DNA of 64,000 bases from Siphonodentalium dalli (taxonomy: Eukaryota; Mollusca; Scaphopoda; Gadilida; Siphonodentaliidae). Shown piece by piece: positions 56,101 to 64,000 of the stretch. The notes beneath the pieces were generated by a model, which saw only the letters and a list, made by a program, of their open reading frames with translations, was not told the origin of the DNA and did not search any database. The stretch's first letter is position 1; each line of letters opens with the position of its first letter. The stretch spans positions 38,492,426 through 38,556,425 of the forward strand of contig CP136064.1 of the NCBI GenBank assembly GCA_032622095.1. Direction: 5' to 3'. The translations under genes were made by a program, and so were the position numbers.

Positions 56101-59100
56101 TCCCTTTGTACTGTCCGCGATCGGGTTTCCCTTTGTACAGTCGGCAATATATTCCCACTTTCGATATTTTCGGACTAGATCGTTCATATCACAGAATTGA
56201 AAACCCACTTGCCAAAATTTGTGTTAGATTTGGAAATAAAAATATGTTTACTGTACACTAATTGTTAGAGCTTACCTTTTGCTGTTACGGAATGATATTT
56301 CATAAGTACGAAAATAAGGAAATACCTTCGTCACCTAACTTCGTCTTGAATGTCGATCTATTGAGCGCTTTTATTAATTAGCTTTCTGACTCCATGCTTT
56401 CAGTCTCCATTTGGGGTAAAAAAAAGTTTAGCCAAAAGTTTAGCCAAATGAAATTTTTATTAGCCAAATTCGAAAAAGATTAGCCATTGGCTAATTTGGC
56501 TACCGACAGCGTGAACACTGGAGCTAATGTTTCTATATCTATTTATTACAAAAGGTGTGTGATAAATTTACAGAAATACTGAAACATTAAGTTTTACAGT
56601 CTGATTGTCCCCAAACTTGTTGGTTCAAAGGCACATGTACGAAATGCTAAGTCAGAGTTCAGTACATGTTGGAAATTTGTGTCCAAAAAAACATAAGAAT
56701 AAACATTTCCACCATTATTGTTACTATATAGTCTGCACTAACAATAGTGGTGGAAATTATTATTTTTCAGGGTTTTTTGACAAACAATTTCCAACAACCG
56801 TGATGAGTAGGAAGCTTCTGCTGCTATCCGAAACATGAATCGTGATGCACCATGGTAACATCCTAATGATGCAATGCAGAAAGAATCGCGATGCATTGAA
56901 ATTACGATGCATTTTTGCAGCCCTAATTAATTTAACCCTTTGATGACTGGAGCATCCTGAATTTTTATGAAAACCCTGTGCCAATGCATTCTCTAATATA
57001 TGCGAGTCGACCATAGGTCGCCTTGCATATATAAGCGAATGCTGTGGACTAGCAATATTTACCTTGATCTTGTAAGCCAGTGCATTCTCTTATATGTGCG
57101 ATGCGACCTATGGTCTACTCATATATATAAGAGAATGCACTGGCACATGGTCTTTAATGCTGCACCAGCCCAACTCCCATCATGAAAGGGATATTAGTCT
57201 GGTTTACGAACATTTGTGTTGAAAAAAAGTAGTTGCAGGATGGAAGTAAAATAAAAATAAAATTATATATCATCGCCACAACAATTGACAAATAGCAGAA
57301 TTGTCCATGAATTTCTCAAGATTTTTTATAAGTTTTACTGAAATTATAAACAAAATTGAGTGTTTCTTCCCATAAAACCTGATAAAACTAAAATGATGGA
57401 AAAGAAGGTGAAAGCAAAATAAGAAACATTGCCATGAAATATGTTCTTGACCACATGCTTCATATTTTGTATATTGGGGAAAAAGTTGTAGAAGGGGTTT
57501 CGTAAATACATTTCGCTTGTACTTAAGCAGGGATTTTAAGTTTAGTTTTTACAAGTCAATTAACATTGAGTAATTAGACATTCATTTATTTAGCAAGTGG
57601 ATCAGAAAAAACTGGACAAAGCAGAAGCAATCATAAAAAGGAAACAAGAGACAAGAAAGCTGGGCGGATCAGCAACGAAAAAATCAGAAATTGCGTGAGT
57701 ATTATTTAATAGCTTATCTTGACAGTCAAGATGAATTATCATGACAGATGCAAATATTTTGTGGAATTTATTATCTTATTGCCTTGAAAATTCTCATAGT
57801 TGTTTGAGGTGACATGACCTCTAAGGCCACAGTTTATTTATCCATCACTTTTTTCAAAATGGGTAGACAGACAGGTTTTTATATTTATTTTCACTTACAA
57901 AATTACCCAGCATGCAGGTTTTTATTCCAACTTTATACGACCAAAATTGTCCAGCAGGAAATTTTTTGTGTGTTTACTCACAAACTTATCAAAAACATTC
58001 TTGGGTGTGTAAAAATTATTTTGCAAGATCAAGTGTAAATACAAATTCATTTTAACAGTCTTTTGTACAACAGAAACAACGTCTAGTTGAGCTACAGTGA
58101 GTGTCAATTCTTAACTTTATATTTTACAGGTTGATTGGGGAGCTTGCCACGGCCAGCCAACAGATTAATCGACGAGATATGAAACTTGAAGCGTCCGGAA
58201 CAAATCGATCTTACGATATTACTGTAGAAAATTTTGATGTTGCATTTGGGGAAAGGTGTGTTTAGATATTCATTTCTTCTCATAATGGCACACTATTCTT
58301 AGCACATTTGTTACAAGGCTGTAAGTAAATGGTTCTAATGCCAACTGATGTGGAATTTTTATGTCATATTTTGTCTACATACTTAACAGACCACCAAACT
58401 ATTGATCCCATCTTTTTTCCTCAGAATAACATGATCTAGGTCATACATGTATTTTGTTATTCAAACAAATTCTAAGTATAATGCAGCTCCTATTATATAA
58501 GACTAAATGTGACCCGCTATATCAAATCCAGTCGTAAGTCGGGATTTTTTTTACCCTGTGCCAATGCATTCTCTTATATATGCGAGTTGACCATAGGTCG
58601 CCTCGCATATATAAGAGAATGCATTGGCCTAACAATTTTTTACAATTTTAATAATTTTTTCTTGTATTCTTTAACAATTTTATAATTTCACCCATACAGA
58701 GCCCCAGACAAACATGAGCAGACAACACTCTTCTATATGCTTCTATATATTTGTGGGGCTCCCTGAAGGTTAATGGATGTTTTTTATTTTATGTCCTAAA
58801 AATTGTAAGAAACATTTATTTTAAAAAAATTATAAAAAATTGTTAGGCCAATGCATTCTCTTATATATGCGAGGCGACCTATGGTCGACTCGCATATATA
58901 AGAGAATGCATTGGCACAGGGTAAAACAAATCCCGACTTACGACTGGATTTGATATGGCGGGTCACAAATGTCATTCATATAAATATATAAATAATACTT
59001 TATTAAATCTAGGAATGTTTTTATGAATATGATTCTTCTGGAATTAGAAATAGTGCACCTGTTACTGGATTATTATTATCTATCTCTTAAATTTGCACAC

Positions 59101-62100
59101 AAAAAAATCATTCATCAATGATCTTTCCAGTTCATTAATGGATTTTCACACACTTTAATAATGGCCTAACTTTCGTTTAATTAAGAACAGTTACATTTTG
59201 ATCACACTGACCATATTATGTTGTAAACAATGATTGGCAACAACATTCTGACATCATATTTTCTGGCCATTTTGACAGGGTTCTTATTACGGGTGCATCA
59301 ATACAGCTTAATTATGGAAGAAGATATGGTTTTGTAGGAAGGAATGGTTTAGGTAAAACCACCCTGCTGAGAATGTTATCAAGGTAATGTTGTATTATTA
59401 ATTAGGCCACTATTTTAAAAATCTTAGTCCCGACCCAATGTAAACAAATTTGGGTAGATAAGTCGTGTAATATTATTTTTTTACTTTCTTAATTTCAACC
59501 TTTTGTCTATAAGATATTTCATGATCTCAGATAAATGTATTATCTTACAAGCCAATTTATATTTGTATTTTCCAGTTCTTCATGAAAACTGCACGATAAA
59601 TTTAACCAATAAATTAATTTATAAATCACATCACTTTTGTGAAATCCAAGATATAATCTATGGTTGAGCAATAAAATTAAATTTCATTTTAATCAGGCGG
59701 ATACACATTTTCCAGTACTCTAAGGTGCCAAATAATAGTGTCCACACGATTATTAATTTTGGAGAAAATTCCCAACGATCACTATTATTTGGAATTGAGA
59801 CATAGAGTGAAATTGTTATCACTATTACTAATATCAGCCTAAATCCCCCACAGATTACTATTATTAGGCCATCACGATTATTTGGCACCTTAGAGTAGTG
59901 GGCTTTTTCTTGAATAGGTAGGGAGTGTGTAAACAAATAAAATTTAAATTTTGGCCTATTTCTTAATATTCTTAAAATGGCTCCTCCTTGAGACCCACCA
60001 GGCCTATTTAGCTTATATGTAGTATGGATGGTCTTTGTGTTATTTGGGACTGGGTTACAGATTTGTTAAAATGGGTTCAACCAGTCACATTTGGTGTATA
60101 TGACCTATGGAGAGTTGGGAATAATATTTGTTTGATTGTCGGCCACAATTAAAAAGGGGGTGATGTCATGGTGGAAGTTTGCGACAGTTAGGAAATCTTG
60201 AGGTATCAGTTGTAAAATTCCAACATGTGCAAAGGAATTTTACGAACTTGGGAGTGTGTTTGCTTCATTGGGAGTGTGTTTGCTTCAGTTAGGAGGGAGC
60301 AGACTGTGGGGTGGGGGTGATCAGGTCCATGCAGGTCCTACTGCTCAATGGAGACCCAATAGCTACATCCCTCTTTAGGACTACTTGTTTTTAAGTGATT
60401 TTGACAAGTACTATTTCTTATGGTCTTCCTAGTCCCAGTCTTCTCAGTCTTTACAGTCTGGTGAGCGTCTCCACAGTCATTGACTGTCTTGTTATCCGAA
60501 AAAGCCAACCTTCTTCTTTTTTCGGGGGACATTTGGTCACGACCTTTTATTAATACTAATGCATACTCATATATGTTGCAGCATGAGCTGCATCCCCTGC
60601 AGAGGATAGAGAGTGACAATTTAGTCATATTGTCACAACTCCTGGAATTATAATATGTGTAAAGGGACATGTATTGCATTAAGCTCTTCAAAAATCTATT
60701 ATTCATATAAATGTTTGAGTTAAATATAGAAATTTAGTATATTCTATGGCGATACCCATTTGATTGAGGAAATGCTAATGTACATTTATATTGAAGCTAT
60801 CTGATGCGCGAAAACGTACTGTAGGTATTTTGTACCATTTTATTACCTACAAATATGTAACATTTTATATTTTAAATCTTCTGTAACATGCTAAGCATGA
60901 ATGATAATCAACAGTTCATAGAGATGGGCGGTATTGAAATTTTAAGCTCGGTATCGGTATCGGTAAAATTTCGTCAATTTACCGCGGTATCGGTACGGTA
61001 ATCGGTATTAATTGCTATTAAATTACAAAACCAGAGCAGAAATTCCCGGTAACTCAAGTTTTTAACTGAACAATATACATGAAAATATGCCCACGGATTT
61101 ACTACATTCGCGACAAAAGCTAAATGAGGAACACAATGACCTACACAATTATTCAATTAAGTGATATTCACACATCTCTTTGATCATTAATTTTACATTT
61201 ACACGCAGGCCGTCGCACCGCTTTTGAAAAGAATAAGAGATTGCATCATTGCATGGCTATAATATATATACGTGTCAATTTCGTCACATTTTCGCGAGTG
61301 AATAGAATTTTGAGTAGTAATCAGTGATCACAATTCACAAATCCCAATCAATAGCCGCAACGCCGAAATAAATCTTAGAATTTAATCAATTGATGGATCT
61401 GTTCTATTTTTAGAAAGTGAAAGTAGATTTGATTCACTGTATAAATGAAATCGGACCTTATTTCTGCTTATGCCGCTTGCATTGTCGGTGTCTTTGAAGT
61501 CGCCAAAGCCACGTGCTATACGGACTGCCACCACCTGAGTATTACACAGTGACAGTCAGTGTGGCATTGTCGACGTTACAATGCAGCAATAAGTCACAGC
61601 ACTGCTTCTTTGATACACTGTGTAGTGTGTATCTATTCTAACAACTGCATTGATTGTTAGGCCTGTAACTAGGTCAGCCATCTGTGAGTGTTTATTCCTT
61701 TTGCTCGCTCAAGGCCTGTCAAACTGATGGTCTGATGGATTTGTATAATTCTGAGATTAATTTTAATTAAAGTACCGAATCAAAACTGTTTACTGAGAAA
61801 CTTTACTCTATACGAAGACACACAAGTTGGGCAACACATGAATAATTTCAGTACCGAAAATTCGGTATTTTTAGTTTTGATTCGGTACGGTAAATCGGTA
61901 TTACGCTGATACCGATACCGCACAGTAAATACCGAGTACTGCCCATCTCTAACAGTTCAGTTCAAGATATTCATAAGGAGATACATATTTTGTTAAGAAA
62001 ATATTAATTTTATTTGTTTGGTCTGAGAGCACTGGAATTATTTCTGTGGATTATATGTTCTAAATCATAACTTTAATTGAGAATGTTGTTGGTTACTTTC

Positions 62101-63927
62101 AGTCGGTCACTTATGGTACCTGCCCATATATCCATACTTCATGTGGAACAGGAAGTAGCTGGTGATGAAACTGTGGCTCTCGACAGTGTTCTAGAATCTG
62201 ACACAAAGCGAGCTTCTCTTCTACGAGAAGAAAAAGAAATAGCGACAAAATTAAATGCATCAAGGTATAATATATTCCAATCAACTGACAACCATATTAG
62301 CATTGAAAATTGTACATCTTACACAATGCTGACAATTGTAGTTTTTTTTTGGCAAGTATTTTTTGTTTCCTTCATTCATCAAAGACCAAGGATTGTTAAG
62401 AGAAATTATTGGATTATGAATCAAACTTGGAAACATTCTTTAACCCTTTACCCAACAGAAGGGCCCTGTGCCAATGCATTCTCTTATATATGCGAGTCGA
62501 CCATAGGTCGCCTCGCATATATAAGAGAATGCATTGGCTTAACACATTAAAAATTATAAAATTGTTAAAGACTAAGAAAAAATGGTAAAAAGTGTTAAAA
62601 AAAGATTTTTTTAGGCCAATGCATTCTCTTATATATGCATTGGCACAGGGATAACTGTAACTATCACAATGTGGTCAAGGAGCCGGTTCCAATGATATCC
62701 ATATTTGTATGGTTCTATTGAGACAGACCGAAGATATTTTAGGCTGTTGAAGCTTTATTTGGCCCGTTTTGGCCGGATTGTTGGGTAAAGGGTTAAAGAC
62801 CAAGGATTGTTAAGAGAAATTATTGGATTATGAATCAAACTTGGAAACATTCTTTAAACCTTTTTTTTTAACTAAATACTCCTTGATGAGTAGATCCCTC
62901 AGGAAATGTTCAGATAATAAGTTCAACAAGCGACCATAGGCCATTTGTTGAACTTATTATCTAACCTTCTCCCACCAATGAATAATAGCATTCCTTCTGC
63001 ACTTATATATCATCTGTACGTCTGTCTGTTGTCTGCTTATATTTCCCAAACTTCCCTCCAGATGAATAATAGACCATTCCAATGTATACTTTCATGATTG
63101 TTGGAAGAATTCATTTAGTATAGAAATGGTAATGAAAATAAAAATAGGTCACACCTTCAAAAGAGCGATAGTGTTTGTAGTTCTGCAATATTATGTGTCT
63201 ATTGGTATATTGGAAGCTATATAATGATTGCCCCTATTGACATATGCCCACTCTAACCTCAACCGTATCCTAACTGAAGATTGCTTACACGTTTTTCCAA
63301 GAGGAATTGTATATTAATCCTATCTTTACCAAATGGATTCTCCCATTCAGTTATACAAGTATAATTTGGAATGGTCTATTATTTGTCTGCAGGGATGTTC
63401 AAGTAATAAGAACAGATGACAGATAAGAAAAGTACAGAAGGTGTCCTATTTATTGGAGGGAAAACTTTCAGATAATAAGTTCAACAAATGACCTATTGTT
63501 AAATTATGATCTGAAGGGAACTACTGATGAATGTGTATTTACTAGTATTGAAAGGGTTAAAGACTTTACACCATATTTATTGATGATTTTATTTTGATTT
63601 TCAGATAGAAAAATAATTATCAATTCTTTATCGTGAGCAGAGGCTAAGAAAGTATCTATGAAGTTGATTTGATTTGTGAAGCCTTTGGTGAGACGTGATA
63701 TTTTTCATGGCATTCCAGTAGAAATGAATGAAAACTGACAACTATTGTTAATCTTTATTTCTATTGGTGTATTTCAGCCCTGACGGAGGTGACAACTCAT
63801 TGAGTTCGAGGTTGAATGAAATTTATCATGAGCTGGAAACTATAGAAGCTGATAAAGCACCGGCCAAAGCAGCCATGATTCTCAATGGACTCGGATTCAA
63901 CCCCGCCATGCAGAGGCAAACCACAAA
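35055..63927 (+). CDS. ABCF3: ATP-binding cassette sub-family F member 3, exons 1-8, 3' end outside window
   Basis: ABCF3 is the animal relative of yeast GCN20. It is a soluble twin-ATPase with no membrane segments and is linked to ribosome/GCN1-dependent translation control. Eight coding exons with consistent phases give 339 codons plus 2 bases. The order is: an N-terminal GCN20-type domain (MSACRDVIAKTFPQIDTEIT..., about residues 1-70), a charged linker (KKLDKAEAIIKRKQETRK), then the first ABC domain with Walker A GRNGLGKTT (residues 221-229). The window ends before the signature motif and the second ATPase domain. Human ABCF3 has about 709 residues, so roughly half is here. Intron 1 is about 15 kb and filled with retroelements. 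The other introns carry hAT and TTAA elements. Confidence 0.95.
35590..35690. mobile_element. Short deletion derivative of the GCGGTC-rich element
   Basis: TTCTCAAAAGTAATGGCCC, then GACCGCGTTACGACCGC, then CAGTCCCTAGGAATCACTG. This is the complement of the two ends of the element at 44352-47440 joined together. It borders the left end of the DIRS-like element. Confidence 0.55.
37815..38530. repeat. Degenerate tandem repeat, about 160-bp units
   Basis: Words such as CATTTATATTGCGCA, ACATGGCTCTTTTCCTTCTA and TTGTATTGTCACACATATAA recur in the same order about every 150-200 bp. About four units lie inside the DIRS-like element. The ORFs at 37795-38207 follow the repeats and look non-coding. Confidence 0.55.
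38980..40500. repeat. GC-rich segment with direct repeats about 0.7-0.8 kb apart
   Basis: CCGTGGCCCACTCCATTACG with TTGTCCCCCTGGAA occurs near 39039 and 39734. GTACCAGT...GGAGATTCGGGCAACCAATC occurs near 39495-39612 and 40305-40400. The segment is much richer in G+C than its surroundings. Several short overlapping frames exist on both strands, none recognisable. It may be the decayed coding part of the DIRS-like element. Confidence 0.5.
41214..43022. other. ABCF3 intron 1, no feature recognised
   Basis: AT-rich single-copy-looking DNA between the DIRS-like element and the LINE fragment. Short frames (41476-42683) show no domain. No splice-phase-compatible ABCF3 exon is expected here, because exons 1 and 2 already join in frame. 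Confidence 0.5.
43023..43458 (-). pseudogene. LINE retrotransposon reverse transcriptase C-terminus (fragment)
   Basis: The open frame reads ...KFYYHSHSRRGQVYHTRMRL then GCSHLNKDLVVNYVRDSPFC, CSCGEFVVESAYHLLLQCPQ and Y. The order (L/I)RxGCSxLNxDL, a CxCG finger and HLLLxCPxY is the usual C-terminal finger of CR1/Jockey-type LINE proteins. Upstream (minus 43527-43573) a further coding-like stretch reads HHEWNWAFIKSVGE-stop. RT and endonuclease parts are absent, so it is 5' truncated. Confidence 0.75.
44352..47440. mobile_element. Element with terminal arrays of GCGGTC/AACGCGGTCG words
   Basis: The left array (44370-44525) repeats CAACGCGGTC and CGTCAACGCAACA; the right array (47225-47420) repeats AACGCGGTCTGCGTT and GACCGCGTT. 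The ends GATTCCTAGGACTGTGGTTG and GGGCCACTTATTTTGAGAA are supported by the joined short copy at 35590-35690. The interior has no recognised coding domain. Confidence 0.55.
49270..49312 (+). repeat. Possible LINE 3' end with short tandem tail
   Basis: GTTAAATAAAATCAATCTAA followed by CTAATCTAATTT. CR1/L2-type LINEs often end in such short tandem repeats instead of poly(A). About 250 bp upstream look like an AT-rich 3' UTR. Confidence 0.35.
49540..49890. repeat. Foldback: 100-bp arms around about 150 bp
   Basis: The left arm has GGCTGAAGGGATCACTCTCA and GGGTACACAGGGTTTGAAAA; the right arm has the complements (CAAATCCTGTGTACCTTTCA, GTGAGAGTGACCCCTTCAGC). The left arm also carries an internal repeat of the GGGTACACAGGGTTTG word. 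Confidence 0.7.
50087..50234 (+). CDS. ABCF3: ABCF3 exon 2
   Basis: The exon has 148 bp between CCTTGCAG and GTATGC, phase 1 to 2. It encodes DDFENSDDIYEAIGEVLQEA and SIKKICDQLFHILKG, matching human ADFESVDDLVEAVGELLQEV. A 0.7-kb interspersed element begins 45 bp after its donor. Confidence 0.95.
50279..50973. mobile_element. Interspersed element family A, copy 3 (complete)
   Basis: The left end is CTAGGGCCAAAAAAAA with TTTTGGTTCTCGG; the right end is GAGAACCAAAACC, a T run, then GGCCTAG. The ends are inverted repeats and the flanks read TATA..TATA. It is 0.7 kb, non-coding and lies in ABCF3 intron 2. Confidence 0.75.
51095..51805. mobile_element. Tandem-repeat element, GTCCCCCGAC type, copy 2
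   Basis: GTCCCCCGACGTTTCCGTCG palindrome, a (GTCC GTCC)-type run, then about three near-identical units of about 190 bp with TTCATGGTGTAATCAACTCC, ending TTGTCGGGGGACACTGG. The 210-codon plus-strand frame here (51083-51715) is open only because the units are alike and in frame. Confidence 0.6.
51811..53146. other. ABCF3 intron 2, distal part
   Basis: Apart from the short MITE at 52336-52486, no repeat or coding feature was recognised. The short frames here are not supported by any domain. Confidence 0.5.
52336..52486. mobile_element. Short MITE with TCCATCATGACCTGGG ends
   Basis: TCCATCATGACCTGGGGTGT at the left and ACATCCCAGGTCATGATGGA at the right, each followed inside by a GGATGGAAAAACC / GGATTTTTCTATGCC block. 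It is about 0.15 kb, in ABCF3 intron 2. Confidence 0.6.
53147..53300 (+). CDS. ABCF3: ABCF3 exon 3
   Basis: The exon has 154 bp between TTTTTTAG and GTGTGT, phase 2 to 0. It encodes RRVLDAPIHMASLASNEKVK, matching human QVLLDAPIQLSKITENYD. The weak donor CTG|GTGTGT is chosen because it alone keeps frame into exon 4. Confidence 0.92.
54089..55169. mobile_element. hAT-like element 2, 1.08 kb
   Basis: TAGTGATGTTCCGATAAT at the left, ATTATCGGAACATCACTA at the right, and exact 8-bp duplication AATTTGGG (54081-54088, 55170-55177). Subterminal arrays of CCGATTCCGATT and CGGCCGATTTCCGAT lie at both ends. It is in ABCF3 intron 3. Confidence 0.85.
55352..56519. mobile_element. hAT-like element 3, 1.17 kb, with zinc-finger remnant
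   Basis: TAGTGTTCACGCTG at the left, CAGCGTGAACACT at the right, and exact 8-bp duplication GGAGCTAA (55344-55351, 56520-56527). Subterminal arrays of TTAGCCAAA / TTTGGCTAA words lie at both ends. It contains the minus-strand frame described separately. Confidence 0.85.
55929..56147 (-). pseudogene. Remnant of a hAT-associated zinc-finger domain
   Basis: The 72-codon frame ends FKDAWTLNRPWLNHDNVKKA then IFCKVC. The pattern W-x(5)-PWL-x(8)-FCxxC is typical of the finger found at the N-terminus of many hAT-derived proteins. The preceding part is a low-complexity repeat (VQRETRSRTVQRENRS). No downstream transposase is left, so the element is a deletion derivative. Confidence 0.5.
56932..57192. 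mobile_element. TTAA-type MITE (CATGA type) with two hairpins
   Basis: TTAACCCTTTGATGACTGGA to CCCATCATGAAAGGGATA. Hairpins lie at 56980-57048 and 57076-57144. It is in ABCF3 intron 3. Confidence 0.7.
57594..57694 (+). CDS. ABCF3: ABCF3 exon 4 (charged linker)
   Basis: The exon has 101 bp between TTATTTAG and GTGAGT, phase 0 to 2. It encodes QVDQKKLDKAEAIIKRKQET, matching human VNAKKLEKAEARLKAKQEKR. It is lysine-rich and likely an alpha-helical linker. Confidence 0.95.
58130..58255 (+). CDS. ABCF3: ABCF3 exon 5
   Basis: The exon has 126 bp between TTTTACAG and GTGTGT, phase 2 to 2. It ends RSYDITVENFDVAFGER, matching human KSYDVRIENFDVSFGDR, the first strand of ABC domain 1. Confidence 0.96.
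58509..58966. mobile_element. Non-TTAA MITE (GTGACCCGC ends) carrying the dual-hairpin cassette
   Basis: Long terminal inverted repeats: GTGACCCGCTATATCAAATC on the left and its complement (GATTTGATATGGCGGGTCAC) on the right. Directly inside are ACCCTGTGCC and GGCACAGGGT, with hairpins at 58560-58628 and 58847-58915. The flanks read AAAT on both sides. Confidence 0.75.
59279..59383 (+). CDS. ABCF3: ABCF3 exon 6 (Walker A of ABC domain 1)
   Basis: The exon has 105 bp between TTTGACAG and GTAATG, phase 2 to 2. It encodes INYGRRYGFVGRNGLGKTTL-type sequence (here LNYGRRYGFVGRNGLGKTT), followed by LLRMLSR. The P-loop is residues 221-228. Confidence 0.98.
59715..59897. mobile_element. Short MITE with CTCTAAGGTGCCAAAT ends
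   Basis: TA-CTCTAAGGTGCCAAATAATA to TATTTGGCACCTTAGAG-TA, with further ACTATTATTTGG words inside. TA borders suggest a Tc1/mariner-type MITE. Confidence 0.65.
60919..61951. mobile_element. hAT-like element 4, 1.03 kb
   Basis: TAGAGATGGGCGGTATTG at the left, AGTACTGCCCATCTCTA at the right, and exact 8-bp duplication ACAGTTCA (60911-60918, 61952-61959). Subterminal arrays of CGGTATCGGTATCGGTA / TACCGATACCG lie at both ends. No coding domain was recognised. It is in ABCF3 intron 6. Confidence 0.85.
62103..62264 (+). CDS. ABCF3: ABCF3 exon 7
   Basis: The exon has 162 bp between ACTTTCAG and GTATAA, phase 2 to 2. It encodes LMVPAHISILHVEQEVAGDE then TVALDSVLESDTKRASLLRE, matching human LRVPAHISLLHVEQEVAGDD. 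Confidence 0.97.
62440..62796. mobile_element. TTAA-flanked MITE (ACCCAACAG type), second copy, inside a direct repeat
   Basis: It is the same family as 9603-10002, with one full hairpin (62470-62538). The second hairpin has collapsed to one arm (about 62615-62648). It is bordered by a direct repeat of about 60 bp (62382-62441 and 62796-62855) instead of a bare TTAA. Confidence 0.8.
62855..63559. mobile_element. Two adjacent TTAA-type MITEs (TTTACTAAA type) with hairpins
   Basis: Copies of the family with GGAATGGTCTATTATT and TTCAGATAATAAGTTCAACA hairpins (62902-62965 and about 63465-63515). The second ends TATTGAAAGGGTTAA. They are separated by about 180 bp of unassigned DNA. They lie in ABCF3 intron 7. 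Confidence 0.5.
63778..63927 (+). CDS. ABCF3: ABCF3 exon 8 (last in window)
   Basis: The exon has 150 bp between TATTTCAG and GTAAGG, phase 2 to 2. It encodes RLNEIYHELETIEADKAPAK then ILNGLGFNPAMQRQTTK, matching human LAEIYAKLEEIEADKAPARA. The expected continuation (EFSGGWRMR in the family) is beyond the window. Confidence 0.97.
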
Positions 63928-64000
63928 GTAAGGTTATTGATAACATAATGATAAATCTAGTGATATTTATACAGCCTAACACTTTGATAATGGGAGCTGC

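Noticed and set aside
60338-60706. Minus ORF of 122 codons
   Set aside because: No domain, no splice or expression context, and low-complexity segments. Probably chance.

Overview
This is animal nuclear DNA: AT-rich, with spliced genes, long introns and a very heavy load of transposons. The protein sequences, the many ACATGTACATGTA-type motifs and the Helitron-like and DIRS-like repeats suggest a marine lophotrochozoan, most likely a bivalve mollusc. The species cannot be fixed from the sequence. Nothing bacterial or viral was seen: no operons, no Shine-Dalgarno signals and no CRISPR array.

Two host genes lie head to head. On the minus strand, TWNK (Twinkle, the mitochondrial DNA helicase) starts at 29490. 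Twelve coding exons (625 codons) were assembled down to 1457, and the last exon or exons lie beyond the left edge. On the plus strand, ABCF3 (an ABC-F ATPase of the GCN20 type) starts at 35055. Eight coding exons (339 codons plus 2 bases) were assembled up to 63927, and the gene runs off the right edge. All exon phases are mutually consistent. The start codons are about 5.6 kb apart, and that interval is mostly one hAT-like insertion. A pair of E-boxes lies about 270-290 bp upstream of the ABCF3 ATG.

Most of the rest is mobile DNA. (i) TTAA-flanked, piggyBac-like elements (TTAACCCTTT...AAAGGGTTAA) occur throughout; one of 2 kb carries an intact THAP-domain ORF. (ii) Four hAT-like elements have exact 8-bp target duplications and terminal arrays of a short motif (31190-34455, 54089-55169, 55352-56519, 60919-61951). 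(iii) A palindromic family (CAAGCCTTG...CAAGGCTTG) has 8-bp duplications. (iv) Two families of tandem-repeat elements are present; one has Helitron 3' end features. (v) A DIRS-type inverted-repeat structure with an internal complementary region lies in ABCF3 intron 1. (vi) A LINE fragment, a probable Penelope-like fossil, several TA-flanked MITEs and three tandem arrays (about 155, 57 and 70 bp units) are also present.

The most unusual signal is a palindrome of about 69 bp, seen about 17 times, often as two hairpins bounded by ACCCTGTGCC/GGCACAGGGT. It sits inside several otherwise unrelated elements, and its loop shows compensatory base changes. I consider it an undescribed modular hairpin cassette. 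Internal controls support the transposon calls: an empty TTAA target can be compared with a filled one, and Helitron-like and palindromic elements can be seen inserted into recognisable host repeats.
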